From the NCBI GenBank assembly GCA_934254915.1, contig CAKQMH010000008.1, positions 15,646 through 79,645 on the forward strand: 64,000 nt of DNA, in the 5' to 3' direction. The notes beneath the pieces were generated by a model. It worked only from the letters and a program-made list of their open reading frames with translations. It was not told the origin of the DNA and ran no database searches. This document shows positions 16,337-25,219 of this stretch, in pieces (position 1 is the first letter of the stretch; every line of letters begins with the position of its first letter). The translations under genes and the position numbers were made by a program. Source of the DNA: an uncultured Alphaproteobacteria bacterium (GTDB lineage: Bacteria > Pseudomonadota > Alphaproteobacteria > RF32 > CAG-239).

Positions 16337-17137
16337 ATGCGTAAATTAGGGTGTAAACTTTGGACTAATAATTGGTTCAAAAACAATGCTTTTTTCAGAG
16401 AAGTCGTCGGTAAAGCACGTGAAAAAGAATTTGACTATGTCGAGTTGTTTGTTTTTCCTGGCTCATGCGAAGATACATTGCAGCCGGTTTGTGAGGAGTT
16501 AAAAGGTCTGCCGGTCATTATTCATAATTCGCACAGTTCGTTCGGGTTTGATACCGGCAACGCGGATCGGGAAAAAGCCAATTTACAAGATGTAAACGAT
16601 GCCAAACGCTTTGCCGATAAACTAAATGCCCCGATTATAATTGTTCATGCCGGTTGCGGAGATAAAGAAGAGAATCGGCAAGAAACAATACGCCAATTCA
16701 GGTTGTTTGCCGACAACCGAATTGCGGTTGAAAATTTGCCGTATACTTGTGGTATCGGAGGAGATTTGCAAGCGGTTAATCACGGAAATTCGGTTGCAGA
16801 TGTTAAGCTGATTAAAGAGATGACCGGTTGTAAGTTTTGTTTGGATTTTTCACATGCCATTTGCGCGGCTAACCATGCGCAAATAAATTATAATGATTTT
16901 CTGCAAGATATGGTGAACTTAAGGCCGGATATGTTTCATCTTTGCGACGGGCATATGGATAAAACCGATGACGAGCATTTACACTTCGGCGAAGGGAATT
17001 ATCCTTTGGCACATCTTCTGAATGACTACGTTTATAATCAGGCTTTTGTAACAATGGAAACCGGGCATGAAACGCCGGTAACATCAAAACCTTGGCTCGA
17101 TGATAAAATTTATTTGCGCAAAATTGAAAAGATTTAA
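16337..17137 (+). CDS. Sugar phosphate isomerase/epimerase-like TIM-barrel protein
   Basis: 266 residues with the AP-endonuclease-2/xylose-isomerase-like barrel layout: DYVELFVFPG after strand 1, VIIHNSHSSF, IIIVHAGCG, IAVENLPYT, FCLDFSHAICA and MFHLCDGHMD. The His, Glu and Asp residues at strand ends could form the metal site. The exact reaction is unclear; relatives act on sugars or nucleic acid sites. It ends in a 4-bp tail-to-tail overlap with the sirtuin gene. Confidence 0.7.
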   Translation: MRKLGCKLWTNNWFKNNAFFREVVGKAREKEFDYVELFVFPGSCEDTLQPVCEELKGLPVIIHNSHSSFGFDTGNADREKANLQDVNDAKRFADKLNAPIIIVHAGCGDKEENRQETIRQFRLFADNRIAVENLPYTCGIGGDLQAVNHGNSVADVKLIKEMTGCKFCLDFSHAICAANHAQINYNDFLQDMVNLRPDMFHLCDGHMDKTDDEHLHFGEGNYPLAHLLNDYVYNQAFVTMETGHETPVTSKPWLDDKIYLRKIEKI

Positions 17138-17862
17138 GCCGATACATCAGCTAACAAATCTTTTACAAAACGAGGCAAGGTTTCGCCGGCTTTACCATAA
17201 ATATGGTGGTCAAAGTAATAGTTATTGGATGTGGGTTCAAGATTAAACTCATAGGTTTCAGCACCGCACATTTTAGCTATTTGGACAAAGCTGGCGGCCG
17301 GAAAAACCACGCCTGACGTACCGACGGATAAAAATAAATCGCATTCGTGCAGTAAATCATCAACCTTATCCATATATAGCAGATTTTCGCCGAAAAAGAC
17401 AATATTGGGTTTCATCATGCCGCAGATCTGACAATTGGGGCAGGTGGTTTCGGTGTCAACATCGGCAAAAGTTTCAATAACATGGCCGCAATTAAGACAG
17501 ACCGCCTGATTGATTTGTCCGTGAATATGATAAATGTTTTGATTGCCGGCTTTTTCATGCAAAGTATCGACATTTTGGGTTACTACGCTGATTTTGGCCG
17601 GATATTTTTGTTGCAGTGTAGTGATAGCCAAATGAGCGGCATTAGGTTTGGCCGCATTAACAATGGGCTTTAGTTCGTTATAAAAATCATGAACATAGGC
17701 GGGATTGCGTTGAAAAGCTTCAATAGTGGCGACTTCGTCAACCGGATGATTGTTCCATAATCCGTTGGAAGCACGAAAAGTGGCCAAGCCTGATTCCGCA
17801 GAAATTCCGGCGCCGGTCAGAATAACAATATTATGGTAATGTTTTTGCATTTTGTTTTCCAT
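17134..17862 (-). CDS. cobB: NAD-dependent protein deacylase, Sir2 family
   Basis: 242 residues. NAD site GAGISAESGLATFR at 17-30, TQNVDTLH near 95, catalytic His114 in IHG, and a zinc knuckle with Cys122, Cys125, Cys141 and Cys144. It removes acyl groups from lysines using NAD. The CobB-like FYN motif is present (Tyr61), but the Arg three residues later that binds succinyl groups in class III sirtuins is Leu64, so it may act mainly as a deacetylase. An internal Met at residue 5 could be the true start. Confidence 0.92.
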   Translation of the reverse strand: MENKMQKHYHNIVILTGAGISAESGLATFRASNGLWNNHPVDEVATIEAFQRNPAYVHDFYNELKPIVNAAKPNAAHLAITTLQQKYPAKISVVTQNVDTLHEKAGNQNIYHIHGQINQAVCLNCGHVIETFADVDTETTCPNCQICGMMKPNIVFFGENLLYMDKVDDLLHECDLFLSVGTSGVVFPAASFVQIAKMCGAETYEFNLEPTSNNYYFDHHIYGKAGETLPRFVKDLLADVSA

Positions 17863-17952
17863 TTTATATTTATTTTGATATTAATATCATTAAGCTAATA
17901 AATTAAAATATAGTTAGTTTTAGATCGTAGATACTAAAATCAGGAGAAAATA

Positions 17953-18879
17953 ATGGGATGGTGGCATAATTTATGGGAAATAAAACCTTTTAACGCAGGA
18001 TATTTACCGGCAAAAGACGGACATCAGGTATTTTATATGGAAATAGGAAATCCTAAAGGAAAGCCGATTTTGATGTTCCATGGCGGTCCGGGTGGACACT
18101 GTTCAACTCATTATGCTAAAGCATTTAATCTGAAGAAATATCGGGTAATTGGTTTTGATCAAAGAGGATGCGGAAAATCTTTGCCGCAAGGTGAAATAAA
18201 AAATAATACGTCAAAAGATTTACTGGATGATGCGACAAGACTGCTTGATTATCTTAATATTAATGAAAAAGTTATTTTGCGAGGCGGTTCTTGGGGATCA
18301 ACTTTGGCACTTTTGTGGGCGGAAAAACACCCGTATAGAGTTGATAAGCTTTTGTTATCACAGATTTTTTTAGCGAATAAGAATGATCGACGCTGGGATG
18401 AAAAGGAAGCCGGCCTGTTCTATCCCGAATTTGAGGATTTTATGCGTAAAAAAGCGCATAATCAATCGCTTGCGACATATTATGCAGAACTGATAAATAG
18501 CGATAATCCGGATAAACAGCTTGAAGCAATTAATACTTACGGACAATGGGAAATGGTTCGTAATCAATTGCAGCCGCAATGGGGATCGGCAACAACAGTT
18601 GATGAAGAGGTTTTGCATGAGCTGCGCATCTATATTAATTATGCGGCCAGAAATTTTGATTTAGGTGAAAATGACATTATCGATAATATTGATAAGATTA
18701 CACATATTCCGACAATTATTGTTCATAATCGTTTAGATTTTTCATGTCCGATTAAAGGCGCATATGATTTGTATCGGGCAATGAAAAATGCAAAATTAAT
18801 TATTGTGCCTGAACGAGGACATTTTGGGAAAAAGCTAAGTAAAGTCCGCGATAAATCTTTTGCCGATTTTATTAAATAA
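17953..18879 (+). CDS. pip: Proline iminopeptidase (alpha/beta hydrolase, S33)
   Basis: 308 residues, family length. Oxyanion-hole motif HGGPGG at 43-48, FDQRGCGKS, nucleophile Ser113 in GGSWGS, Asp within RLDFSCP and His in ERGHFG near the C-terminus. It releases N-terminal proline from peptides in the cytoplasm. An AGGAG site precedes the start. It is transcribed divergently from the sirtuin gene with about 90 bp between them. Confidence 0.92.
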   Translation: MGWWHNLWEIKPFNAGYLPAKDGHQVFYMEIGNPKGKPILMFHGGPGGHCSTHYAKAFNLKKYRVIGFDQRGCGKSLPQGEIKNNTSKDLLDDATRLLDYLNINEKVILRGGSWGSTLALLWAEKHPYRVDKLLLSQIFLANKNDRRWDEKEAGLFYPEFEDFMRKKAHNQSLATYYAELINSDNPDKQLEAINTYGQWEMVRNQLQPQWGSATTVDEEVLHELRIYINYAARNFDLGENDIIDNIDKITHIPTIIVHNRLDFSCPIKGAYDLYRAMKNAKLIIVPERGHFGKKLSKVRDKSFADFIK

Positions 18880-18893
18880 ACACACTTTACTAT

Positions 18894-18911
18894 GCATAAT
18901 ATATATTATGC
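18894..18911. repeat. Perfect 18-bp palindrome
   Basis: GCATAATATATATTATGC lies 15 bp past the iminopeptidase stop. It could be a transcription-factor operator or simply a terminator-like stem without a T tract. The surrounding gap 18912-19090 shows nothing else I can name. Confidence 0.4.
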
Positions 18912-19093
18912 GACAAATTTGTGTCGAGATATGGTTGTGAGAGACCCTCCTTACCGATGCTAATTTTATAATAAAATATAGCAAATTCAATGCAATGCAG
19001 TATGAAGTTAAATTGCGCACGATAAATCGTATGATGAACATTCTTATTTTGTAAAAGACATTTAATTATCATTATAAATGTTGTTAGAAAAAT

Positions 19094-19122
19094 TGAGGCG
19101 TGTATAAAACAACACGCCTTTG
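19094..19122 (-). terminator. Hairpin downstream of acetyltransferase remnant
   Basis: AGGCGTG / CACGCCT stem with an 11-base loop. On the minus strand it is followed by CAATTTTTC, so it may be the old terminator of the decayed gene. Confidence 0.5.
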
Positions 19123-19128
19123 TAAATG

Positions 19129-19451
19129 CTAATTATTTTTATTCTTGATATAATGAGCCGGATTTCCTGTCCAAACTTCGCCAGCAGGAATATCATGCAA
19201 GACAACGCCGCCCGCTCCGACCACGGTGTCATTGCCAATATGTACATCACCGACAATTGCGCTGTGGCCGTAAATGGTAACATTGTTGCCAAGTGTCGGA
19301 GCTTTGTCATTTTTGCAGCCGATATAAAGGTGTTTTAGAAAACCATATGGAATATCGCAACACCTTTTGCTTTTTTAAATTTTTCAACAAAATATGTCAG
19401 GCATTTGATTCCAAGTATAAACACTTCGCGTTTGCCGTTTTCATATGAATA
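19129..19451 (-). pseudogene. Decayed hexapeptide acetyltransferase remnant
   Basis: On the minus strand the last part translates as a left-handed beta-helix acetyltransferase tail: ILGNN-like repeats TLGNNVTIYGHSAIVGD, VHIGNDTVVGAGGVV, then IPAGEVWTGNPAHYI and a TAG stop, as in serine O-acetyltransferases. Moving upstream, the frame hits a stop and homology-like sequence continues in another frame (YENGKREVFILGIK), so there is at least one frameshift near 19350-19375. The N-terminal half is missing. It is a truncated, frameshifted relic, perhaps of a polysaccharide gene. Confidence 0.7.
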
Positions 19452-19490
19452 AATTCAGTCCGCCGAGAAAAGCAGATGTTATCGCTTGTT

Positions 19491-19841
19491 TTAAGCAAAT
19501 TCGTTAAATATTACTTTAACTAAATTCATTAAGTATACAATTACAACAAAAGCTAACGTTCTGACCGCAATTACAAACAGCCCTGCTCCGCCGCCGATGA
19601 TAAGGAATTGAATTACCAAAGCAGTGGCAATGGCGCAGCCTAAGATGGCCAGCCAATAGTTTTTAGCGCCATAAAACAAAAAAGCACAGACAGCGGCGGT
19701 TATGGAAAGAATTTGATTGCCGGCAAATGTTATAACATGGTGACAGATTGATTTAATCAGACCAATATTCATCAGGTAACCGGCGGCAATTATAATCAAG
19801 GCAATTGCCAAAATCAGAAGATATAGTTTTAATTTTTTCAT
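19491..19841 (-). CDS. Small integral membrane protein, unknown function
   Basis: 116 residues with about four hydrophobic segments and a Lys-rich start; no motif recognised. It lies about 80 bp downstream of yejF on the same strand. No terminator-like hairpin with a T run is visible between them, so read-through from the yej genes is possible. Function unknown. Confidence 0.6.
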   Translation of the reverse strand: MKKLKLYLLILAIALIIIAAGYLMNIGLIKSICHHVITFAGNQILSITAAVCAFLFYGAKNYWLAILGCAIATALVIQFLIIGGGAGLFVIAVRTLAFVVIVYLMNLVKVIFNEFA

Positions 19842-19920
19842 ATTATGACCTTTTTTATTAAATGTTGTTACTACCCATTATGTTTATAGCGTCATGGTAA
19901 TGTTGTCAATGACCGTGGGA

Positions 19921-21483
19921 TTATTTAAATGCGTATAATAGTTTTTGTGTATATTGCTGAAGAGGATTTTTAAATAATTGTTCAGTAGAATTAAATTCAA
20001 CAATCTTGCCGTTTTGCATAACGGCAATGTCATCGGCGATTGCTGATACGGCATATAAATCATGAGAAATAAAGACATAACTTAGTTTTCTAGATAATTG
20101 AATTTGTTGTAATAATTTTAAAATTTGCGCCTGAATGGTAACATCGAGCGCTGATGTCGGCTCATCAAGAATCAGAATTTGCGGATTTAAGATTAAAGCA
20201 CGGGCCAAAGCTATCCGTTGTCGTTGGCCGCCGGAAAATTCATGAGGATATTTAAGTAAGTCACTGATATTTAAGCCAACTTCGTTTATAGACTGAATAA
20301 TCCGCTGTTGTTTTGCTTCTCGTTTGAGGTGGGGAAAATGGACGTCCAACCCCTCACCGATGATTTGAGCAATATTCATGCGCGGATTCAAAGAGTTAAA
20401 AGGATCTTGAAAAACGATTTGCACTTGTTGATGAAAATTGGCAGTTAGATTGTAAAATTTTATATTGCCTTGGTATTTCAATAAATTGCACAAGGCATGT
20501 CCCAATGTGGTTTTGCCGGAACCGGATTCACCGACTATGCCTAAGTTTCGCCCTTTATATAATGTGAAACTTACGTTGTCTACGGCAGTTAAATATTGCG
20601 TAGTCTTTCCCCAAAAGTTTTTGTTTAAGGGATATTTTACGGTAATGTTTTGAGCTTCGCACAAAATATCTTTCGATATATTTTTATCTTTTTTCAATAT
20701 ATTGGTGGAGTAAATTAATTTTTTAGTATAACTTTGTTGCGGGTTATTAAAAATTTCGTCTGCCGGCCCTTGTTCAATGATTTTTCCTTGTTTCATAACA
20801 ATTACCCGGTCTGCAATTTTTTGTACCAGACGCAAATCATGACTAATAAAAATAATCGACATTTGCAAATCTTTTTGCAGCTTTAACAACAACTCAATGA
20901 TTTGCTTTTGAATGGTTACATCAAGCGCTGTTGTGGGCTCATCGGCAATTAAAATATCGGGATGGTTGGCAATGGCCATAGCAATCATTACACGTTGCCG
21001 CTGCCCGCCGGAAAGCTCATGCGGATAAGCATTAAGTCTGGCGCGGGCATTCCTTATTCCGGTTAAGGTTAAAAGTTTTAAGGCTTGTCTTTGAGCCTGT
21101 TTGAAAGTCATATTTTGGTGAATTTGCAAAGCTTCGGCAATTTGTTTTCCGATACGGTGCAGAGGATTTAGAGAAGACAGCGGTTCTTGAAAAATAAATC
21201 CGATTTTATTGCCGCGGATGTGTCGTAAGTCTGGATTATTTAGCAATTCCTGTCCGGAAAACTTTATGGATGATTGCCGGTTATGAGAGGCTTTGGGATA
21301 AGGCAAAAGCCCTAAAATTGATAACGCGGTTAACGATTTTCCGGAGCCGGATTCACCGACTATGCCTAATATTTCACCTTTATTCAAGGTAAACGAAATA
21401 TCATCAACAGCCGTGAAAATTTGTTGTTGGGGAGTGTTAAAAAATACAGACAGATTATTTACTTCGAGCAAAGACGCAGTCAT
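19921..21483 (-). CDS. yejF: Peptide ABC transporter ATP-binding protein, fused two-domain (YejF type)
   Basis: 520 residues made of two complete ABC ATPase domains. Each has Walker A (GESGSGKS in the first, GESGSGKT in the second), an LSGGQRQR or FSGGQRQR signature and a Walker B ending in DEPT. This fused layout and length match YejF, the ATPase of the YejABEF peptide importer, which in E. coli takes up peptides and microcin C. Its start overlaps the yejE stop by four bases. The partner genes yejA (binding protein) and yejB (second permease) are not next to it here. Confidence 0.9.
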   Translation of the reverse strand: MTASLLEVNNLSVFFNTPQQQIFTAVDDISFTLNKGEILGIVGESGSGKSLTALSILGLLPYPKASHNRQSSIKFSGQELLNNPDLRHIRGNKIGFIFQEPLSSLNPLHRIGKQIAEALQIHQNMTFKQAQRQALKLLTLTGIRNARARLNAYPHELSGGQRQRVMIAMAIANHPDILIADEPTTALDVTIQKQIIELLLKLQKDLQMSIIFISHDLRLVQKIADRVIVMKQGKIIEQGPADEIFNNPQQSYTKKLIYSTNILKKDKNISKDILCEAQNITVKYPLNKNFWGKTTQYLTAVDNVSFTLYKGRNLGIVGESGSGKTTLGHALCNLLKYQGNIKFYNLTANFHQQVQIVFQDPFNSLNPRMNIAQIIGEGLDVHFPHLKREAKQQRIIQSINEVGLNISDLLKYPHEFSGGQRQRIALARALILNPQILILDEPTSALDVTIQAQILKLLQQIQLSRKLSYVFISHDLYAVSAIADDIAVMQNGKIVEFNSTEQLFKNPLQQYTQKLLYAFK

Positions 21484-22517
21484 GAGTTTTTCCTCGTATC
21501 AAAGGCATCACGCACGCCCTCCCCGATAAAAATCAGCATAGTCAGTAGCCCTGATAGCACCACAAAAACAGATATCCCAATCCAGGGAGCTTGGAGATTG
21601 TCTTTTCCCTGACGCACCAAATCGCCCAGAGACGGATAATCTTGCGACAAGCCTAAGCCTAAAAAATCAAGAGCGGTCAGAGCCACGATTGATTCAGACA
21701 GAATAAAGGGAATAAAAGTTATGGTCGCAATAACGGCATTGGGCAGGATATGTCTGAAAATAATACGCATATTGCCGACACCTAAGGCATGAGCCGCTTT
21801 AACAAATTCAAAATTTTTGGTCTTTAGAAACTCAGCACGAACGACACCTACCAATCCCATCCAACTGAAACAAAGCATTATGAGTAATAGCCCCCAAAAG
21901 GTTGGCACAAAGAGGCTGGCGATAATGATAAGCACAAATAATTGCGGCAGAGATTCCCATATTTCAATAATACGCTGCAAAAACAAGTCTACCTTCCCGC
22001 CGAAATAGCCTTGAATCGCGCCGGCAATGATGCCGATAAGCGATGATAAAAGCGTGAGAATAAAGGCAAAAATTACTGACAAACGCAATCCGTAGACTAT
22101 ACGTACCAAGATGTCCCGCCCCTCATCATCCGTGCCAAGCCAGTGGTGTTTACTTGGGGCTGAGGGTGTGGGTTGTTTGAGATTGTAATCAACGGTGTTA
22201 AAAGAATATGGTATAGGCGGGAAAAGCATCCAACCTGATTTTTCAATATTGGTGCGAATATAGTCATCGCGATAATCCGCTGGGGTTGGAAAATCTCCGC
22301 CAAACGTTTGTTCGCTATAATTGTTAAACAGCGGGAAATAATATTTTCCATCGTATTTCAGCAACAAAGGTTTATCGTTGGCCCATAATTCGGCAAATAA
22401 GCTTATAATAAATATGGCTGTAAAAATCACAAAAGATAAACAAGCCCGACGATTGTGCTTGAAAGCCGATAAACGTCTTGAATAAAGTCCGGTCGCAATA
22501 TTTGGGTTGGCGGACAA
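21480..22517 (-). CDS. yejE: Peptide ABC transporter permease (YejE type)
   Basis: About 345 residues. It shares with YejE the N-terminal FKHNRRACLSF block, the ANDKPLLLKYDGKYYFPL periplasmic segment and HHWLGTDDEGRDILVRI. The C-terminal permease domain carries the EAA-like loop AAHALGVGNMRIIFRHILPNA in two parts. About six membrane segments. I prefer a TTG start at 22517: it follows an AAGGGAG site that lies in the 3' end of the upstream gene, with eight bases spacing. The alternative GTG 22544 would overlap that gene by 23 bp. It forms a pair with yejF. Confidence 0.88.
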   Translation of the reverse strand: MSANPNIATGLYSRRLSAFKHNRRACLSFVIFTAIFIISLFAELWANDKPLLLKYDGKYYFPLFNNYSEQTFGGDFPTPADYRDDYIRTNIEKSGWMLFPPIPYSFNTVDYNLKQPTPSAPSKHHWLGTDDEGRDILVRIVYGLRLSVIFAFILTLLSSLIGIIAGAIQGYFGGKVDLFLQRIIEIWESLPQLFVLIIIASLFVPTFWGLLLIMLCFSWMGLVGVVRAEFLKTKNFEFVKAAHALGVGNMRIIFRHILPNAVIATITFIPFILSESIVALTALDFLGLGLSQDYPSLGDLVRQGKDNLQAPWIGISVFVVLSGLLTMLIFIGEGVRDAFDTRKNS

Positions 22518-22521
22518 GCGT

Positions 22522-25098
22522 TTAACTCCCTTGCGTAATTTCACTGTCAGTATCGTCTAAAAATGGAGGAATAACATCATGCGACTTGGTTTCGGTAGTT
22601 TCAGAAGTTTGTCCGGTGACGTTATCAGTAACTTTAATATCAAGATTAATTTTGGCATTTGAAACAGCATTAGCACGTGGTTGGAGCTTTTGAGCTTCAG
22701 CCAGTGCCGCAGCAGCTTTCTGTTTCTTTTCTCGGACAATACGTTCAATCTCATCGGGTGTGCGGATGGTATTATTTGTATTGTTTAGGGTCTGTTTTGT
22801 TGTCGCAGATACTTCGATTTTCTCAGTGGTTGTGACAACCTTAACCTCTTTTGTAGCAGAAGTGGTGGTTGACTTTGATTGTGATTTAACCGATGTTTCT
22901 GAGCTTTGAGATACACTAGTTTGGGCGGCATCAGGCTGCGGCTGGGCAGCTTCCGGCTCAGTTGCTTCATCAATGGTTTCAGATGAGTCATCAGCATCTG
23001 TTTCTAAAGCCGGTAATGGAACTGTCGGAGCTTCTTTTTCAAGCTCTTCAACCTTAGAGGCTACCGGAGCAGGTTTAACTTCCTGATCAGGCAGTTGAGC
23101 ATCATCAGAAACAGCCGGTTCGGCCGCGGATGTATTTTCGGATTGAGCGGCAGAATGAGTGCTGTCTTCAGATTTATTATTAACTAAATTGCTCAGATTA
23201 TTGTCTTTGCTGTTAACTTTTGCCCAGTCATCATACCATTTAAAGAATTCCGGCAAAGCTGATTTTATTTGCTTATCGGTTATGGCAATTTGGGCAAACT
23301 TGCGATTCAGCTCATCTTTGATTTGATTAGCAAAGCCCATATCGTCATATGGTTGGCAAGCCGCATCTTTTTTTATCAGGCTATTAATAATGTTGTCAAC
23401 ATTGCATACTTCGTTATTAATTGACGGTTGGTCGTTAGTCGGGCGATAAATTGCAAACGAAACGGTCCTATTAACAATATCTTCAAACGGTTCAGCGGTT
23501 ACGGCGGTCATACGCTTGGGAGTATTGAGGCCGTGGATAACAATGGTTGTGTCCCGCATAGCACCGGAGTTAGTCAAATTTTGAATGAAATTCTCCAGTT
23601 GGCCTATCATACAGGTTATTTGTTCAGCGTAAGCATCTTTTTTCTGTTGCGCATTAGTGCTGTCGGCGCTTATCCAACGCGAAATCGGCTTGATTTTGCA
23701 GTCGCTATCGTAAATATATAAATCAGCCGGCATATCGATAATGGCAAAATAAGCATTTTTACCTTCATCGCGGTCGATTTCGTGAGCCATAACATCAAGA
23801 GTTTTGAATGAGTTGACAATTGAAAACTGCTGATAATTAAAGTCTGCCGCCGGGAAATTCTGAGATGACAAAACCAGCTGCAGTACGCTGTTGACCTGAT
23901 TAATATCGGCAACCAGTCCGGTACTTTCCAGCCATTGATCAAACAATAAAATGCCTTTTTGCATTGCGGTTAAGTTCATATCATCCATAGCAAACGGCAG
24001 GTTAGATGACTTAATGCATTTGCTTACCGCGATTTCATTATTAACATAGCAGGTTTCGACCCCATGGTTTTCGTATACTTTGAGCTGATAGTCATCTTTA
24101 CGGAAGTGATTGAACATTTTGTTGCTTTTAAGATAGAGCATCGGAGTGTGCAATTCGTCAAAATTCCAATAGCTGCGAAGCAAAACATTGCTCAAAGTAT
24201 AATCAGCATAATTTTCTTTGTGGTCTGAAGGGTTAAATGCCGTAACCAGATTTAAGAACGGGTACGATGTTGAGGCATAAGCATTGGCATAAAGCGTGAA
24301 ATTGTTTTGAGTATAGAAACCAAGCATGGCATCAATGGCTGTTTTGACGGAGGTTGATTGTTTGGCGGCAGGAGTTCCGGCGCTAAATCCGTTTAAGACA
24401 TCAACGGAGGTTAACCCCGGCATGGCGATATAGATAAAGCGTTGATCTGATTTGTTTTCGGCAACATTTACGGTCGGATTATCATAAAGTGTCTTAAACT
24501 GAGTTGCCGTCGGGTTAAAATAGTTTTCTAAGAAATTCCAACCAAAAATAAACAGCAAAATGCCCAATATATAAGTCTGAGTCATGCGACCGGCAAAAGT
24601 TGTGAAAACAAGGACGACCAAACCGGCAGCGACCGCTAAAATTATGTGCGAGTAATAATTAAAATATTCCAAAGCTTCGGCGGTTAAAATACTGCTAAAA
24701 CTGTTGGCCAAGATTGAACCTTTGTCAAATAAGGCGAATTGATTCATTATAGCCAGTAAGAATAATGCTGATACGACTGCAACCCAAAGGTTTTGTAAAA
24801 AACGGGAAAAAGATAACAGAAAATTTATCAGGAAGAATAAAATTGCCAATCCGGAAATAAGATATAAGGATTCAATATTGATGGTCTGTGCGTCGGTGAA
24901 GATGCTGTAACTTCCCGATTTGGCAAACAAGACAAAGTCCAGAGCAGCCAAAGCGGCAACTATCAACCCTTTAATTAAGACATCAGCCACATATTGCCCG
25001 AAAGATCGATGGCGTCCGCGAGCCTGAGCGGCTTTCTTTTCGCGGTTTAAGGCCTTAGCGGAAACCTGGCGGCGATCATCAATAATTATATCTTCCAT
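22522..25098 (-). CDS. Large membrane protein with sulfatase-like extracytoplasmic domain and low-complexity tail
   Basis: 858 residues. A basic cytoplasmic head (1-35) is followed by about five membrane segments up to residue 190, then a periplasmic domain (about 215-600). That domain, with YANAYASTSYPFLNLVTAF and ENHGVETCYVNN, resembles the alkaline phosphatase/sulfatase superfamily of membrane-bound phosphoglycerol or phosphoethanolamine transferases. I could not find the usual metal and nucleophile motifs, so activity is doubtful. From about 620 on it is Ser/Thr/Glu/Ala/Pro-rich and probably disordered. Its last bases hold the ribosome site of yejE, so the three genes are co-transcribed. 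Function unknown. Confidence 0.7.
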   Translation of the reverse strand: MEDIIIDDRRQVSAKALNREKKAAQARGRHRSFGQYVADVLIKGLIVAALAALDFVLFAKSGSYSIFTDAQTINIESLYLISGLAILFFLINFLLSFSRFLQNLWVAVVSALFLLAIMNQFALFDKGSILANSFSSILTAEALEYFNYYSHIILAVAAGLVVLVFTTFAGRMTQTYILGILLFIFGWNFLENYFNPTATQFKTLYDNPTVNVAENKSDQRFIYIAMPGLTSVDVLNGFSAGTPAAKQSTSVKTAIDAMLGFYTQNNFTLYANAYASTSYPFLNLVTAFNPSDHKENYADYTLSNVLLRSYWNFDELHTPMLYLKSNKMFNHFRKDDYQLKVYENHGVETCYVNNEIAVSKCIKSSNLPFAMDDMNLTAMQKGILLFDQWLESTGLVADINQVNSVLQLVLSSQNFPAADFNYQQFSIVNSFKTLDVMAHEIDRDEGKNAYFAIIDMPADLYIYDSDCKIKPISRWISADSTNAQQKKDAYAEQITCMIGQLENFIQNLTNSGAMRDTTIVIHGLNTPKRMTAVTAEPFEDIVNRTVSFAIYRPTNDQPSINNEVCNVDNIINSLIKKDAACQPYDDMGFANQIKDELNRKFAQIAITDKQIKSALPEFFKWYDDWAKVNSKDNNLSNLVNNKSEDSTHSAAQSENTSAAEPAVSDDAQLPDQEVKPAPVASKVEELEKEAPTVPLPALETDADDSSETIDEATEPEAAQPQPDAAQTSVSQSSETSVKSQSKSTTTSATKEVKVVTTTEKIEVSATTKQTLNNTNNTIRTPDEIERIVREKKQKAAAALAEAQKLQPRANAVSNAKINLDIKVTDNVTGQTSETTETKSHDVIPPFLDDTDSEITQGS

Positions 25099-25165
25099 GT
25101 TCTATCCTTTCCGAGTATATCTTCGTGCATATAATTAAACATATTTTTTTGAACTTTTAAAGCAA

Positions 25166-25202
25166 AAATCCTCAGAAGTTGCAAAACTTCTGAGGATTTT
25201 AT
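25166..25202 (-). terminator. Terminator after rpsD
   Basis: On the minus strand AATCCTCAGAAGTT / AACTTCTGAGGATT with a four-base loop is followed by TTT; the flanking A/T tracts would let it work in both directions. Confidence 0.85.
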
Positions 25203-25219
25203 CCAAAGTCTTAAAAAGA

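Noticed and set aside
19126..19338. Plus-strand gene opposite the acetyltransferase relic
   Set aside because: It is the mirror frame of a recognisable hexapeptide-repeat sequence on the minus strand.
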